Shown in pieces: positions 53,401 to 63,878 of a stretch of 64,000 nucleotides of DNA (positions within the stretch are counted from its first letter, which is position 1; each line of letters opens with the position of its first letter). The notes under the pieces were generated by a model. The model did not search any database, was not told the DNA's origin, and worked only from the letters and a program-made list of their open reading frames with translations. The stretch comes from Phlebotomus papatasi (Eukaryota; Arthropoda; Insecta; Diptera; Psychodidae): NCBI RefSeq assembly GCF_024763615.1, contig NC_077224.1:1426001-1490000 (forward strand). Reading direction: 5' to 3'. The translations under genes and the position numbers were made by a program.

Positions 53401-56400
53401 CAAAAAACCGAATATTTTCTGTTAGATAATGAATTAAACTAGTGCTTTAACGAAAGGTTTTTGAAGAACCAAAATTCGAAATTCTGGGAGTGTACAAAAT
53501 ATTACGATTTTCGACGTATAATATCAACTTTTGTCTTGCAAAATAAGTTGTGATCAAAGGAACAGAAAAAAACCTTTCATGTAAAAGTTTAATTCAACTG
53601 ATAACGGGATATATTTGTTTTTTTTTTTTACTTCAGATGAATATATTCGACCGTAAAGTAAGTGTTACTTTTCAAAAACGACTTCAAAAATTAGGCCTCA
53701 ATGCCTGGATTTTTATTAAAAATGGAAATTTCGGAAATATTGTCTAAATGTTGTACCTTTTTATATGTTTAAGGTGGTATCCTAATTTTTGGGGTCAAAT
53801 GTGAATAGCATTTCGCGATGGGTTTGGAAGACACAAAAACGACCAAGCTTCATGAAATTTTTGGATGTTTATAGTTTACACGTATTAAGTGATCAAAAAA
53901 AGTATAAAAATGCGGAGTATTGAACAGTTTAATAGAGCGTCTAGTCAAAGTACTTTCAGTTAAAATACTATATGTTTAAGATTGCGTTTAAAAATGCACT
54001 TAAAAACAAGCAACAGCTCAATCGTAAAACGGTTAAGAATGCGCTTAAAAAAATGCTCAGCTCAATCACAAACGGTGAGGATTATTCTTAAAACCTGCAG
54101 CGTTTTCTGGTTAAGCTGTTCGTGTTTTCAGCTCAATCTTAACAGTTTTATGATTAATCTGTATGTGCTTTCTGCACAATTCTAGCTATTCTATTATTAG
54201 ACTGCGTGCGTTTTCAATATAGTCTTAACCATTTTATTATTAAAAGATGTGTGTGTCTTCAGCATAATCTTAATCATTTTATTATTAAAAACCGTACGCA
54301 TTTTCAACACAATTCTATCCGTTTTATAATTGACCTGTGCGTTTTTTAAGCGCATAATTAACCCTTTTTCGATTGAGCTGTGCGTGTTTTTAAGCGCATT
54401 CTTAACCTTTTACGATACAGCTGTGCGTGTTTTTAAGCGCATTCCTAACCGTGTCACAATCGAGTTTTGCGTATTTTTAGCACAATAAATTAGTAAAATT
54501 TATGAGTAAAATTTCCTGATTAGAGTGTCGGATTTATCTCGATATAAAATCTTCTAAAGTAGCTTAGAAGCAACACAATTGATTTTCGGATCAAAATTTA
54601 TCGGTTCATAATTGGTCCATGAAAATAATTGTAATAGGTTTAGTTTTATCAGGAATTCAAAGACCTTTCGAACAAGCCCAAATATGATACCATTTCGTTG
54701 AGAAAGACGCTCTGTAGAGATTTTTAACCTTTGACCTTGAAAAATAGTTATTAGGAATGATTCCACAGTAGGGGGAGGTGGGGCTCCTTTGAGCTATGGG
54801 ACTACATTGATATATGAATTTTTCGCCTATTTCTAAATAAGGCTGATCTTAATAATTATTTTATTTAGATCCACAATTGCTTTGTCTAAAATTACATCAT
54901 GTTAAAACCCAGTTTTCTTTGCAAATATGTAAAAAAAAAATCGTATAACAATGTAGTCTCACAGCTCAAAGTAGTCCCACATTCTCATATTTTCGTATAT
55001 GGATATTCATCCGTCTAGGTAATCTCTAAAACATATCCAAAAAAGTCCCGTTACGCGTTTTGGAGGGGTGGAAGGAAAATGGGGGGAATTTTACTCATCC
55101 TTGAGTCGATTCATGGGGGATCTCCCTCAAATTCCAAGTCGCTTTCTCTAATCGTTTAACTCTAGAGCTGTCGAAGACCAAAAGGATCACATTAAAAAAG
55201 GGGTGGCAAAGCGTCCCAGGCTTTGCGAAATGCTCGAACTCGTGACTTAGAATCTATATACCTTAGAAGTACTTTCGCATCATTTACCGTTTATCGCTTT
55301 TCAACCAATTTGAACCGATTCATAAATCATTCAAAAGATCACCCAAAGCACCTTAACTCTTTCCGGACCACAACATATCCAGCGAACGAATTTCAGTAAA
55401 ACTCACTTTATTGTAAGTCTTAGAGGTCAAATATGATACTTTTGTAGAGAAAGAATTTTCTCCGCCTCTGGGAAATTGGAAAACTCATAGGTACTCTCGT
55501 CCCCAAAAGAACGAAAAGGAGACAAATTTCAATTTTCCAAAAGTCAATAATATCAATTTTGTGAATAATTTTTGCGTGTCAAATGACTCCTTTACAATGT
55601 TGATCACTAAAACAAGAAGAATTATTGACCAGTATCTTGTGGGATGTCCAGGAAGTGCTAAAAAAGACACCCAGCTCCTGCTTGTAAACAGATTCCTCAA
55701 AATATTTCACACAATAACACTTTATAACACATTTCTCTCAACACGATGTTATTGCAGACACATTAAGCTTTCTCAAGAGCCAAAAAACACTTCATCAACA
55801 ATCAGAATTCATTAAAATCAGGAAAAACAGGAAAAACTTCCCCGAAAGCAATCTCCCTCGCTGCCAAATGTCAAAATTATCGGCCATATTGGCAAAAATT
55901 TCGCTCCCGCTTGGAATTTTCTTACAAGGTTGGTGTCAAAAAGCAAATGGCGGGCACTGGCGGGATAACCTTACATTTGACCTGTAGATTTTTGGGGACG
56001 AGAGTATCCATAGTTTAAACAATATTTTTTTTGAAAATTTAAGAAAAAATTGTTTTTCGAATTTATACAATCTGTAATTGTTAGTTATCATACTTATTGA
56101 CCCCGAGAGGTTTTTTTTCTTATTCTGAGAAATATCAAAAAAGTCACAATATCTGCAAGGAAGCAGAAAATCGAAAATTCACAATTTTTGACCTAGAATA
56201 TCTTAGCTCAGGAGTTAATTAGGATCCTACAAAAAATATCCTAGATTTGGACATCCTTATAGTTTGTAATTATCCGGAAGAATTGGAATTTTATCAAATT
56301 CTAAATAGTCTAAAAAAATTATTTTTTCCATGGGTACCCAGAGTCCCAAAGGAGACGAAAGAGTTACAGTTCTGTCTCTCTATATGCACAGTTTGGGTAC

Positions 56401-58330
56401 TTTTTTTGACAGTTCTCTCTCTGAATATGCACAACTTTTTTTGAAATTCCCAACGGTTTTTTTCTTTCTTTTAATAAATTATCATTTTTTTATTGTTCTA
56501 GAATTTCCCGTGTTATTTTAAATATAATATGAGACAGAAAAAAATAAAATTAAGAAAATTAAAAACAAGAAAAATTAGTTACAAAGAAAATAATTTTCTT
56601 TATTACTTTGTCAAAATGTAAACAAATTGATTTTGAATGCAACCGACACAAAAGCTGTGCATATAGAGAGTGTGCATATAGAGAGACAGTACTGTAATGC
56701 ACCTTAAAATTTCTCCGTCCTTCTTCGTCCATCGCGCTCCACAAAGAAAATGGGATACAGAAAGCTCTCTCTTTGCTTAAAAAAGAGGCCAACCATTCGC
56801 AGAATGTAGAGTTACTTGACCGGCGTGATCCTCCGCCTCTCAAACAGAGGTGTCTCTATTTTTGAGTGGTTTCTGTGCCTTTAATTGGGCTTTTTTAAAA
56901 TCAGATGTTAAAAACACTCTAGGGAACGTAATTCTCAACCGAATCGGCCAAGTTTGGGTTCGTTGGAAAGGTCTCGGAATTTCTGTTAAGTTGGAATCGA
57001 ATTTAACCGGTTAGAATCGACATTATTTTCATTTTTTGAGAGGTCTCACTTAAATCAAGTTTAGAAACAATGAGGTTATTCGGAGAGAATCTCCGTCCGG
57101 ATGCGGCAACACAACTGGTGGAGTTTTCAACTCAGAATCAAAACTGAAGTTGTCGCCGGATGTTTGGAGGTTGTGTGTCTGTGAAACCTCCCACCAAACA
57201 TAAAAATACCCAAAAATCACTGACACACTCGACCACTGTCGAAAGCTCTGGAGAAAAGTTGAGTTTTTGATTCTGGGTTGAAAACTCAGATTGTTTCCGA
57301 ATAACCTTTAGCATTTTACGAAGTACCTTTGACATTTTCAACTAATTGCAATCCCTTAGATAAGGATTCGTGGCAGGAGATGGTGAAGGTGACAGTACCA
57401 GTTGACTCTTCTGATCTGCAGCTGGAACTCGTGAATGCGTGTTCAGATTTTGGAGATACATCCGATGGTGCAATGTGGGCGAAACACTTTAGCATTCCTC
57501 ACTCTGATCTTCCTTTGGATGTGCGTGAATTTGTTGAGGGAAAACCACCGACGTACACTCGGTATTCGTGTCAAGAAGACTGGGATGAGGAGGATCAGGG
57601 TCGTGGGGTGTCATTTCATAGGCTGCGCAAAGAGACTAAGATTCATCTCGTGACAACACGCCCAGAATTCAGTGAGATGATGGATCATCTGCGTGGACAG
57701 AGTGTGGTGGGTTTCGATACGGAGTGGAAGCCAACATTCCATGCCAACAATGATGTAGCACTCATTCAACTGGCGACGCGTGAAAGAGTCTACCTGATCG
57801 ATGTGATTTGCCTGAGAGTACAAAATGAGGACTGGGCACGTCTTGGACGATATATTTTCAACAATGATGAAATCCTCAAATTGGGCTTCTCTCCCACCAC
57901 GGACATTTCCATCCTCCAGAAATCACTGCCAGTCCTCAATCTTTTGCCTGTAGCTTCATTAGCTGCTGGGTATTTGGATTTGCAAGAATTGCGTCGTCGT
58001 GTTGTTCTTCTGCCCAAATTCCGCTTCCCATTTAGTCCGAATGACAAGCATTCTGGGCAGATTCCTCCGGGTGAGAATCTCAGTAATTTGGTGTATTTGT
58101 GTTTGGGTAGAAAACTGGACAAATCCAATCAGTTCAGCAATTGGGAGAAGAGGCCATTGCGTCAAGATCAAATAAACTATGCAGCTCTCGATGCATTCTG
58201 CCTCCTTGAGGTCTACGACGTGATTGAGAGAATCCTCACGCGACTGGGATATGACTTTGGTGAATTCATAAACAATTTCCTCACGGAGGTTCGTGGACGG
58301 CGCTCAAATGCCGCCCGCAAGTCACAGTAA
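47406..58330 (+). CDS. nbr: Exonuclease Nibbler (Mut-7 homologue), 5 exons
   Basis: Exons 47406-47483, 47566-47749, 51695-51832, 51928-52530, 57360-58330; 1974 nt, 657 aa plus stop, all phases consistent. The C-terminal half is a DEDDy 3'-5' exonuclease: motif I FDTEW (Asp and Glu about 454/456), motif II at PTTDISIL (Asp about 516), motif III NYAALDAF (Tyr about 608, Asp about 612), all acidic residues intact. The N-terminal half is helical and lacks a second nuclease fold. In Drosophila, Nibbler (625 aa) trims 3' ends of Argonaute-bound miRNAs and of piRNAs. Introns 2 and 4 (3.9 and 4.8 kb) hold transposons. It is transcribed away from bark. Assignment to nbr rather than another exonuclease-domain paralogue rests on length, N-terminal domain and motif order. 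Confidence 0.92.
47566..47749 (+). CDS. nbr: nbr coding exon 2
   Basis: TTTCTGTAG acceptor, GTAAGT donor at 47750. Encodes NNESDYEDTLESSVM, then a basic stretch and PEVQAWFDQFKQIWNQ, the beginning of the helical N-terminal domain. An 82-bp intron precedes it. Confidence 0.88.
48660..50003. mobile_element. piggyBac-like relic in nbr intron 2
   Basis: TTAA (48656-48659) then CCCTCTAAC; right end GTTAGAGGG then TAAA (one mismatch from TTAA). 1.34 kb. Contains a 53-codon frame at 49167-49328 (MSKMVDFCELSEIDKEADFN...), acidic like a piggyBac transposase N-terminus, but the catalytic part is absent. Internal palindromes GACCGCCTGGGGGCGGTC (49012) and ACCACCTGGAGGCGGTC (49844). Confidence 0.5.
50521..50924. 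mobile_element. MITE with 55-bp terminal inverted repeats
   Basis: GGCGTTATCACACTTGCACA at the left, near-exact complement at the right, including TTAATGTGATTCACATTAAT. 404 bp, in nbr intron 2. Confidence 0.72.
51695..51832 (+). CDS. nbr: nbr coding exon 3
   Basis: Acceptor TTTTTACAG, donor GTGAGT at 51833. In phase from exon 2 it encodes KKGPVVAKSLELFYSSC and NPFLMSLKLFADCPNL, amphipathic helices. It lies after a 3.9-kb intron, too short for an ORF scan. Confidence 0.88.
51928..52530 (+). CDS. nbr: nbr coding exon 4
   Basis: Acceptor TTTGTAG, donor GTAAGT at 52531; 603 nt. Encodes the bulk of the helical N-terminal domain (RQRQYKEACQIATELELF; DLFELVMPLLLQDKI), which in Nibbler-type proteins forms an Argonaute-binding HEAT-like module. 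The ATG-started frame at 52002 misses the first 25 codons. Confidence 0.92.
53022..53335. mobile_element. CAGTAGAGTCTCTC MITE
   Basis: 314 bp, ends CAGTAGAGTCTCTCAAATTC and complement, TA on both sides. In nbr intron 4. Confidence 0.78.
53336..53965. other. nbr intron 4, unclassified
   Basis: No structure recognised; open frame at 53550-53747 is without domain. Confidence 0.35.
53970..54490. repeat. 44-bp satellite, palindromic array, locus 3
   Basis: Forward units (GCGCTTAAAAACAAGCAACA, ATCGTAAAACGGTTAAGAAT) at the left, inverted ones (GAGCTGTGCGTGTTTTTAAG) from about 54110 on. In nbr intron 4. Confidence 0.72.
54771..54986. mobile_element. GGGGGAAGT MITE, degraded copy 4
   Basis: GGGGGAGGTGGGGCTCCTTT to CAGCTCAAAGTAGTCCCAC, TA at the left. 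Confidence 0.5.
55357..56363. mobile_element. TTAA-flanked element with nested insertion
   Basis: Left TTAA (55353-55356) then CTCTTTCCGGACCACAAC; right GGAGACGAAAGAG. Same ends as the 246-bp copy at 688-941. The right TTAA is split by the MITE at 56367-56694 (TTA before, A after removing one TA). Confidence 0.7.
55494..56004. mobile_element. CTCTCGTCCCC element nested in the TTAA element
   Basis: Ends CTCTCGTCCCCAAAA and TTTTTGGGGACGAGAG, TA on both sides, 511 bp. Its interior (55570-55970) is less AT-rich than usual and on the minus strand looks like a promoter and transcript start rather than a typical MITE body; origin unknown. Confidence 0.6.
56367..56694. mobile_element. CAGTGCTGTCTCTC MITE, copy 2
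   Basis: 328 bp, CAGTTCTGTCTCTCTATATG to GAGAGACAGTACTG, TA on both sides. Differs from 28677-29003 at very few positions. Short open frames inside are shared by both copies and are not genes. Confidence 0.85.
56695..57359. other. nbr intron 4, 3' end
   Basis: Holds inverted segments around AACTTTTCTCCAGAGCTTTC-like text: GTTTTCAACTCAGAATCAAA (57124) faces TTTGATTCTGGGTTGAAAAC (57266), and CAATGAGGTTATTCGG (57068) faces CCGAATAACC (57297); a diverged fold-back element of about 240 bp. Confidence 0.45.
57360..58330 (+). CDS. nbr: nbr coding exon 5 (DEDDy exonuclease domain)
   Basis: Acceptor ATCCCTTAG at 57351-57359; stop at 58328-58330. It carries the whole exonuclease domain: SVVGFDTEWKP, NDEILKLGFSP and INYAALDAFCLLEVY, with a short basic C-terminus (RGRRSNAARKSQ). 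The ORF beginning at 57329 includes 31 intronic bases; the first true codon is the A of exon 4 plus AT here (Asn). Confidence 0.94.
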
Positions 58331-58860
58331 AAAAAACAGAGAGATCTCATGTTGACAAGATAAAAAAAAATTGTGTTCACGTCGCGCCGTTCATTGAACA
58401 TTCATGGTTCAGAAGATGGAGTACAGAAGAAGATTGAAGAAACATTTGAAGAAAAAAAAAAACATGAATGAGATGCGGAAGACGATACTGGGAAGATAAA
58501 ACAAAATTGGGAATTTTGCCAATACATGTTCATATTAGCCACCATTAAGTGTGGCGTATTTTTGAAAAATTGATTTTTTTTGTAGCTGCATAATAACATT
58601 GAGATATTATGTAGTTAGACAGAAATCTTTGTGTAAAATGATAAATTAAATTACACAGAAATATTGAATCTTTGCTTGTTTCATTTGACTTTGGATTAGC
58701 CTGATCATGAGGCTTTCTATTGAATCAGTTTTCTTTTTGTAAGACAAGTCACTGGACTTTGTTCTTTTCGAGACATTTTATTCTTCATTGACAGAACATT
58801 TGCTTATTGTATAATTATACAGATTGCAATAAAGAAGTGCGTCACAAAAAAATGAGGCTA
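58331..58860 (+). terminator. nbr 3' UTR with poly(A) signal
   Basis: AATAAA at 58828-58833, about 500 nt past the stop, followed 15-20 nt later by a CA-rich then GT-poor stretch. The interval contains no recognised repeat, and repeat-like TTCCATGG DNA starts only after 58890. This is a conventional 3' end. Confidence 0.65.
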
Positions 58861-58889
58861 GCAACCCCATAGCAAAAGGAAGCAGAATA

Positions 58890-60090
58890 AGGAATCACAA
58901 GGAAAAATTCCTTGGAATTTTCCAGTACTTTTCCTTGGTAAATTCCACAAAAATTCCATGGTATATTTCCAAGGAAATTCCCATGGATTTATTGTAGATT
59001 TTTCCATCAAAGAAAATGGAGAATAAATGAAGCTGTCATATTTTCATTTTTCAATATTAAAGAAATTGTAAATTTCACGAGGATTTTAATATGTTTTATT
59101 GAATCAGCGATAATGAATTTACACTTTAGATAGGAAAAAGCTATCGTACAAAAAATAATTTTCCTAAATACATTTCATGAAATAAAAACACGTATATTTT
59201 AGGTCTATTGTCGGTTTAATGTTATCACTTCACTATTATCTACACAAAACGCAGCGTCGCATAATTCATAATATTATAGGTAACACAGAAATCACTAGAA
59301 TCTTTGCATAAAATTTGCAAGCAAAATAAATCTATCTATTTTGTAGCGCCACAAACATATTCTAACGATAAAACGAAAAAACAAACCTGTCGAATTTTCT
59401 TAAAAAACTGTATGGAAAGGTAGTAGAATTTTCCGTGGAATTAATCCTTGCATTTTCGCCAGGAAACAAGCAGGAATTTTACTACAGTACGCGCTCTCTA
59501 ATCCGGATCGCCGTAATCCGGACGAGTTATCGACGGTTACATTTAAAATAATTTTGAGGTCATGTATGCATGTGTGTTCAGCAATGAAAATGAATTATCC
59601 TGTGATGTTTTTGTTTAATAAATGAAGTATAATAGCATAGAATTCTCTAATTATGTCTTTTTAAGCTTCTTTAAAACTTTTATTCTGATTCTACAAAAAA
59701 AAACTTGTATTTTGCGAGACGTTGAACAAATTCAAAAAATCCATCCGGACTACGAAGAGGACATTTGTCATATTGTCTCCCAATCATCCGAATTACAAAG
59801 CGGGCACTGTATAAAAAAAGGAGCGTGGTGCGGTAAAATCCATAGAAAATCCATAGGAAAATTTCTGGAATATTCCATGGAAAATTCCACTGGAATCCGT
59901 GAATGTTTCACGTTTGACTTTCCATACAAACCTTCCATGGACTTCCACGGAAAGTGACGTTGGATTTCCATTGTATGTTGTTCAAATTTTCCATGGAATG
60001 GCCATTTTCCATGGCATCTCCTAGGAAAAATTCCATGAATGAGCCGAATTTTACGCTAAATTTCTAATGGAATTTCCGCGGAAGTTAGGC
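58890..60090. repeat. TTCCATGGAA-type repeats, split by a MITE
   Basis: Palindromic motifs such as AATTCCATGGAAATTTTCC recur in 58900-59000, 59440-59480 and 59835-60080. The MITE at 59485-59809 interrupts the cluster. Confidence 0.5.
59485..59809. mobile_element. CAGTACGCGCTCTC MITE
   Basis: 325 bp; ends CAGTACGCGCTCTCTAATCC and GGGCACTG with inverted CGGAT, TA on both sides. Diverged relative of the pogo/Tc1-type group. Confidence 0.62.
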
Positions 60091-60348
60091 AACAAACTAT
60101 TGACACTCACTGTATTTTCTTCTCAATAATGATCTTGAAGAATTCTCGAAGTACGGCATTTTGAACCACAATTTTCTGAAATAACACTTGTAAACCTTCT
60201 AAAATAGTCAGAGAGGCCCTTATATGTAAAAGTGGCGCATTTTTAAAAAGCTTCAGTAAGTTATTTAAGCGCAACTGCCAAAGAAATTGAAGCATTCTAT
60301 CAGGAAATCTTATAGAAACACATTTTCTGAAAAAATGCTTATACGATA

Positions 60349-60562
60349 GGGGGAAGTGGGGCACCTTTGAAAGTGGGGTACCTTTGAAATTGGGATTTTT
60401 CACCTATTTTCAAATAAAATTGAGCCTTATCGTGATATAATTTAGCTGTTCAAACAGATTGAGAAGGTAAATTACATTACGATATGTCTATATTCAATTT
60501 AAAAATAGAAAAAAATTCCAATTTCAAAAGTGCCCCACTTTCAAAGGTGCCCCACTTCCCCC
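60349..60562. mobile_element. GGGGGAAGTGGGG MITE, intact copy
   Basis: 214 bp with perfect 30-bp terminal inverted repeats (GGGGGAAGTGGGGCACCTTT...), TA on both sides. Reference for degraded copies at 27192, 46916 and 54771. Confidence 0.85.
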
Positions 60563-60687
60563 TACTCCAAATTCAATTTCAAACCCGCGTAAATTTATGT
60601 TGGCCCTGCACTGAGGGCGTCTCTTTCCCATAAATATCTCTTCGGTATATGAAGAAATGTTTTCGAATTTTGTCTCGACTGAATTTT

Positions 60688-61438
60688 ACGCTTATTTGTA
60701 AATTCTTAAGGATGTAACGAACATACTACAAAACTTACGGGGAAATGAGGGGAAAACTCCCATTAAAAAGCTTAAGGGGTTACATGGGTCTCTCAGGTCA
60801 AAAAATAGGCCTTTTTTCTGATAATAATAATTTATTGTGTAGAAAATATTTCAGAAATTCCAACTTTTGGGATATAAAAGGGTAACTTTAGTACAAAATT
60901 TATATATTCTGTTAGAGGATTAGTTGAACCCGTGAATTAACGAAGGATTTTTGAAAAAAACAAAATTTGGATTTTTGGCTAAAGTTTTTGTAAAAAAGTA
61001 TCAATTTTACCCTATTTTTCAACACATTTTGTATTGTAAAAACGGTTCTGATTAAAGGAAGTGCAAATCATTCGTTCAAACACTAGATAATACTTCTCAA
61101 AACAAGTATGCAAAATTTCAAAAAGATCGGTTCAGTAGACTCTGAGTAATCTTGACTACCGCATTGTAAAACGGTGTTTTGAGAAAAACGCGTTTAAAGT
61201 TTTACAACTGCTCTACCTCCGAGAGTTTTACTCCGATTGACTAGAAATTGTCAGAAAATATTTTTCAAATGTTATACTATAAAATAAAAAAAAAATTAAA
61301 ATAAAAATTGATTTTTTTGACCTGAGAGACCAATGTAACCCCTTAAGCTTTTTAATGGGAGTTTTCCCCTCATTTCCCCGTAAGTTTTGTAGTATGTTCG
61401 TTACATCCTTAAGAATTTACAAATAAGCGTAAAATTAA
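60688..61438. repeat. Long inverted repeat, about 125-bp arms
   Basis: Arms 60688-60808 and 61314-61438 are near-perfect inverted copies (AACTTACGGGGAAATGAGGG; GGGGTTACATGGGTCTCTCA). A further partial copy of the right arm follows at 61440-61528. Core of about 500 bp without coding content. Confidence 0.75.
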
Positions 61439-61634
61439 ATTAAATTCAAATGTTATACTATAAAATAAAAAAAAATTAAAATAAAAATTGATTTTTTTGA
61501 CCTGAGAGACCCATGTAACCCCTTAAGGGGAAATTCAGGGAGGTTGTTGACCTTGACATTTTGCTTGCAGCACGTGCTTCTGACTGCAAAGTATTTTTAA
61601 TGCAAATTCGCTCAGTAAAACTTGATGTGCTGTA

Positions 61635-62926
61635 GGGGAGATCGGGGAGGTTTGGGACAGGGGTAGTGTAGGACAACGCGATTTTTTCATTTATTTTTGA
61701 AATAAATGGGATTTGACCACTACGCAATCGCGGGCAATATTAAGATGTATCTTGAGTCAAATAATGGATATCCTCAGTTTTATTGTTTTAATTCTATGAA
61801 CACTTTCTTAAAAATTGAAAAGAATTATATTTTTTAATTTCTCAGTTTTGCTCTTTGTATTTTATATCAGCGACATATAATCAAAACTTTTTTTATCTCA
61901 TTAGGTAGCAGTATAATCTGGGAACATATTTTTATAAAAATTTCAGAGATTACACGCTCTTGTTTTTTACTTAAAGGTTTTAAATACAAAACTACACGTG
62001 GGGATGTTTGGGACACCTGAAAGGGGATGAATGGGACGTTGATTTTCGACAAGATTGTAGGTGGTGTGCAATTGTTTATTGTCAAAATGAAGTGTAATGC
62101 CCAGTTTCTACTGAAAATCTCTCTTGTGTGCAAACTTTACCAGTTGAGCAGTTGTCTATAAGGAAAATTAAGTCATCAATGTCTTGGGAATCAAAATTTT
62201 ATTCTCCAGAGAATATTCGACATTTGCTCAATCCCGTTAAAAACTATTTTCTCGAAAATTTCTCGAGCTATATCCTCTACAAATCTCATAAGTTCTCCAG
62301 AAAAGGCAAGGCGAGAGTTTATTCAGAGAAATAAGGAAAAACAGGTACTATCTATGAAAATTGTCGTAAAATCAAACAGGAATCCGTCAATGAGTTTAAG
62401 ACTAAAAGTTGCAAGAAAATCTACTCGCGTGAGGAATTTGATGATCATGATTGCAATACATAGAATAAAAAAGCAAAGAAAAGTAGATGGAAAATAATAA
62501 GAAAATACTTTAAATAATTGATTTACAGTAAATGACTAGTGTACAAAATAAATTGTTGTTAATATCTAAATATGAAAAAAAGATTAAACATTTTTTTCTA
62601 TTAGAAATATTTTTAACCTGGTACTTAAAATTAATTAACGTGCTCCAATAATGCAAATTATGCGAAAAAACGCGTCCCAAACATCCCCTCTTGCGTCCCA
62701 TACTGCCCCACACTGGGGAGGTTTGGGACAAAGCGTTAAGTTAAATGTTTTATCTTCTCCAAGAAAACTCAGTTGTTTTCCAAGTTCTATCGAGTACTTT
62801 TTGTAAAGTCAATACCCATAAGTATCCTATAGACCAAATAAAATTGTAATACATTATCGTGATTTTTTGGAATAGTGTCTCAAAATCAAAACATGAAAAA
62901 GTGTCCCAAACCTCCCCGGTCTCCCA
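61635..62926. mobile_element. GGGGAGATCGGGGAGG element, 1.3 kb
   Basis: Ends GGGGAGATCGGGGAGGTTTG and complement, TA on both sides. Inner copies of the terminal motif occur at 62002 (GGGGATGTTTGGGACA) and 62670-62735. Open frames on both strands (61867-62133, 62128-62334) resemble no family I know. Confidence 0.7.
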
Positions 62927-63830
62927 TACTAAAGCTTAGTTTTAGGGCAGAATCACATTGACAGTAAAATGCTCACCGTATTTCGTTAATTTATGCATTT
63001 TCATTGCAAATCTTACGCAAATTCTCGATTACTGTATTACCTTATCTCATACTCGGTGGCACTAGGTGAAAATAATATAAGAAAATTGAAGAAATAAAAC
63101 AAAAACGCGATAAACGGTGAGCAAAGAAAACTGTACGATTAACTTTTCTTACCTTAGTCTTGATATTAACTAACTTGTTGCAAATGAAAAGCCGATTGCC
63201 ATAGAGCGCTTCGAGAGAACGTGACTACAATGTTCTAATTGAGTTTCACGTTTAATTGTTTAAAGTTGTCTCTGACCTAAATTGCAAATCAGAATTTTTT
63301 TTTGCTAATTTTTTAACAAAAAAAAAAGTCTGTCAGCCTTGTAATATGATCCTCTTCTGTTTCATGGAATTGTGCTCCATAGATTCCAATTCTTGAATTA
63401 AAATCCCGGATATCGTAAAATGCCAGAGTGCTCATCAAGAATTGATTATTTTTGTTTTTATCAATTAAGATGTTTTTTACCCATTTATAATATAAATAGA
63501 TTTTTTTGCCTCAATATCGCCAAATGGGCAATATCTTTAAGTACAGGAAAACATAATATAACGGCTCCTTAAGCGTTGATTAATTTTGCAATTTTTTGGC
63601 GAAGAGGGGAGAATATAACAAAAAAAAACAGAACCTCACCTACAACTTAATAGCTCCACACGTTCTGGCTTATCATGAAAAATGTGAAAATGTGCTGGGA
63701 TTTTATTTGATTTTGTGCCACTGTGCAAAGAAGATGTGTAGAAACTCATTGAGAAATAGTATTTGTTTGATTGATCAACTGTGAGTTCTCGAGAGAGCTT
63801 TTTTGCATATTCTTCAAGTGCACTTGTCAC
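62927..63830. other. Upstream region of the right-edge gene
   Basis: No repeat recognised and no gene seen; probably holds regulatory DNA of the gene starting at 63879. The open frames at 63596-63784 and 63636-63923 (minus) overlap the promoter and are spurious. Confidence 0.4.
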
Positions 63831-63869
63831 TATAAAAACACAAAGTGTCTCAGTGAAGCTTTCAGTCAT
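63831..63869 (+). promoter_or_regulatory. TATA box plus initiator
   Basis: TATAAAA at 63831-63837 and TTCAGTCA with the initiator A at 63864 are 33 bp apart, the usual spacing. A second TCAGTG at 63850-63855 is too close. This predicts a very short 5' UTR (about 15 nt) for the gene starting at 63879. Confidence 0.65.
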
Positions 63870-63878
63870 TTGTCCGAG

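Noticed and set aside
57435..58171. Extra frames within nbr exon 5
   Set aside because: Overlap the exonuclease coding frame and show no domain.
62128..62334. Coding gene inside the 61.6-62.9 kb element
   Set aside because: 68 codons with no recognisable transposase motif, between inverted ends.
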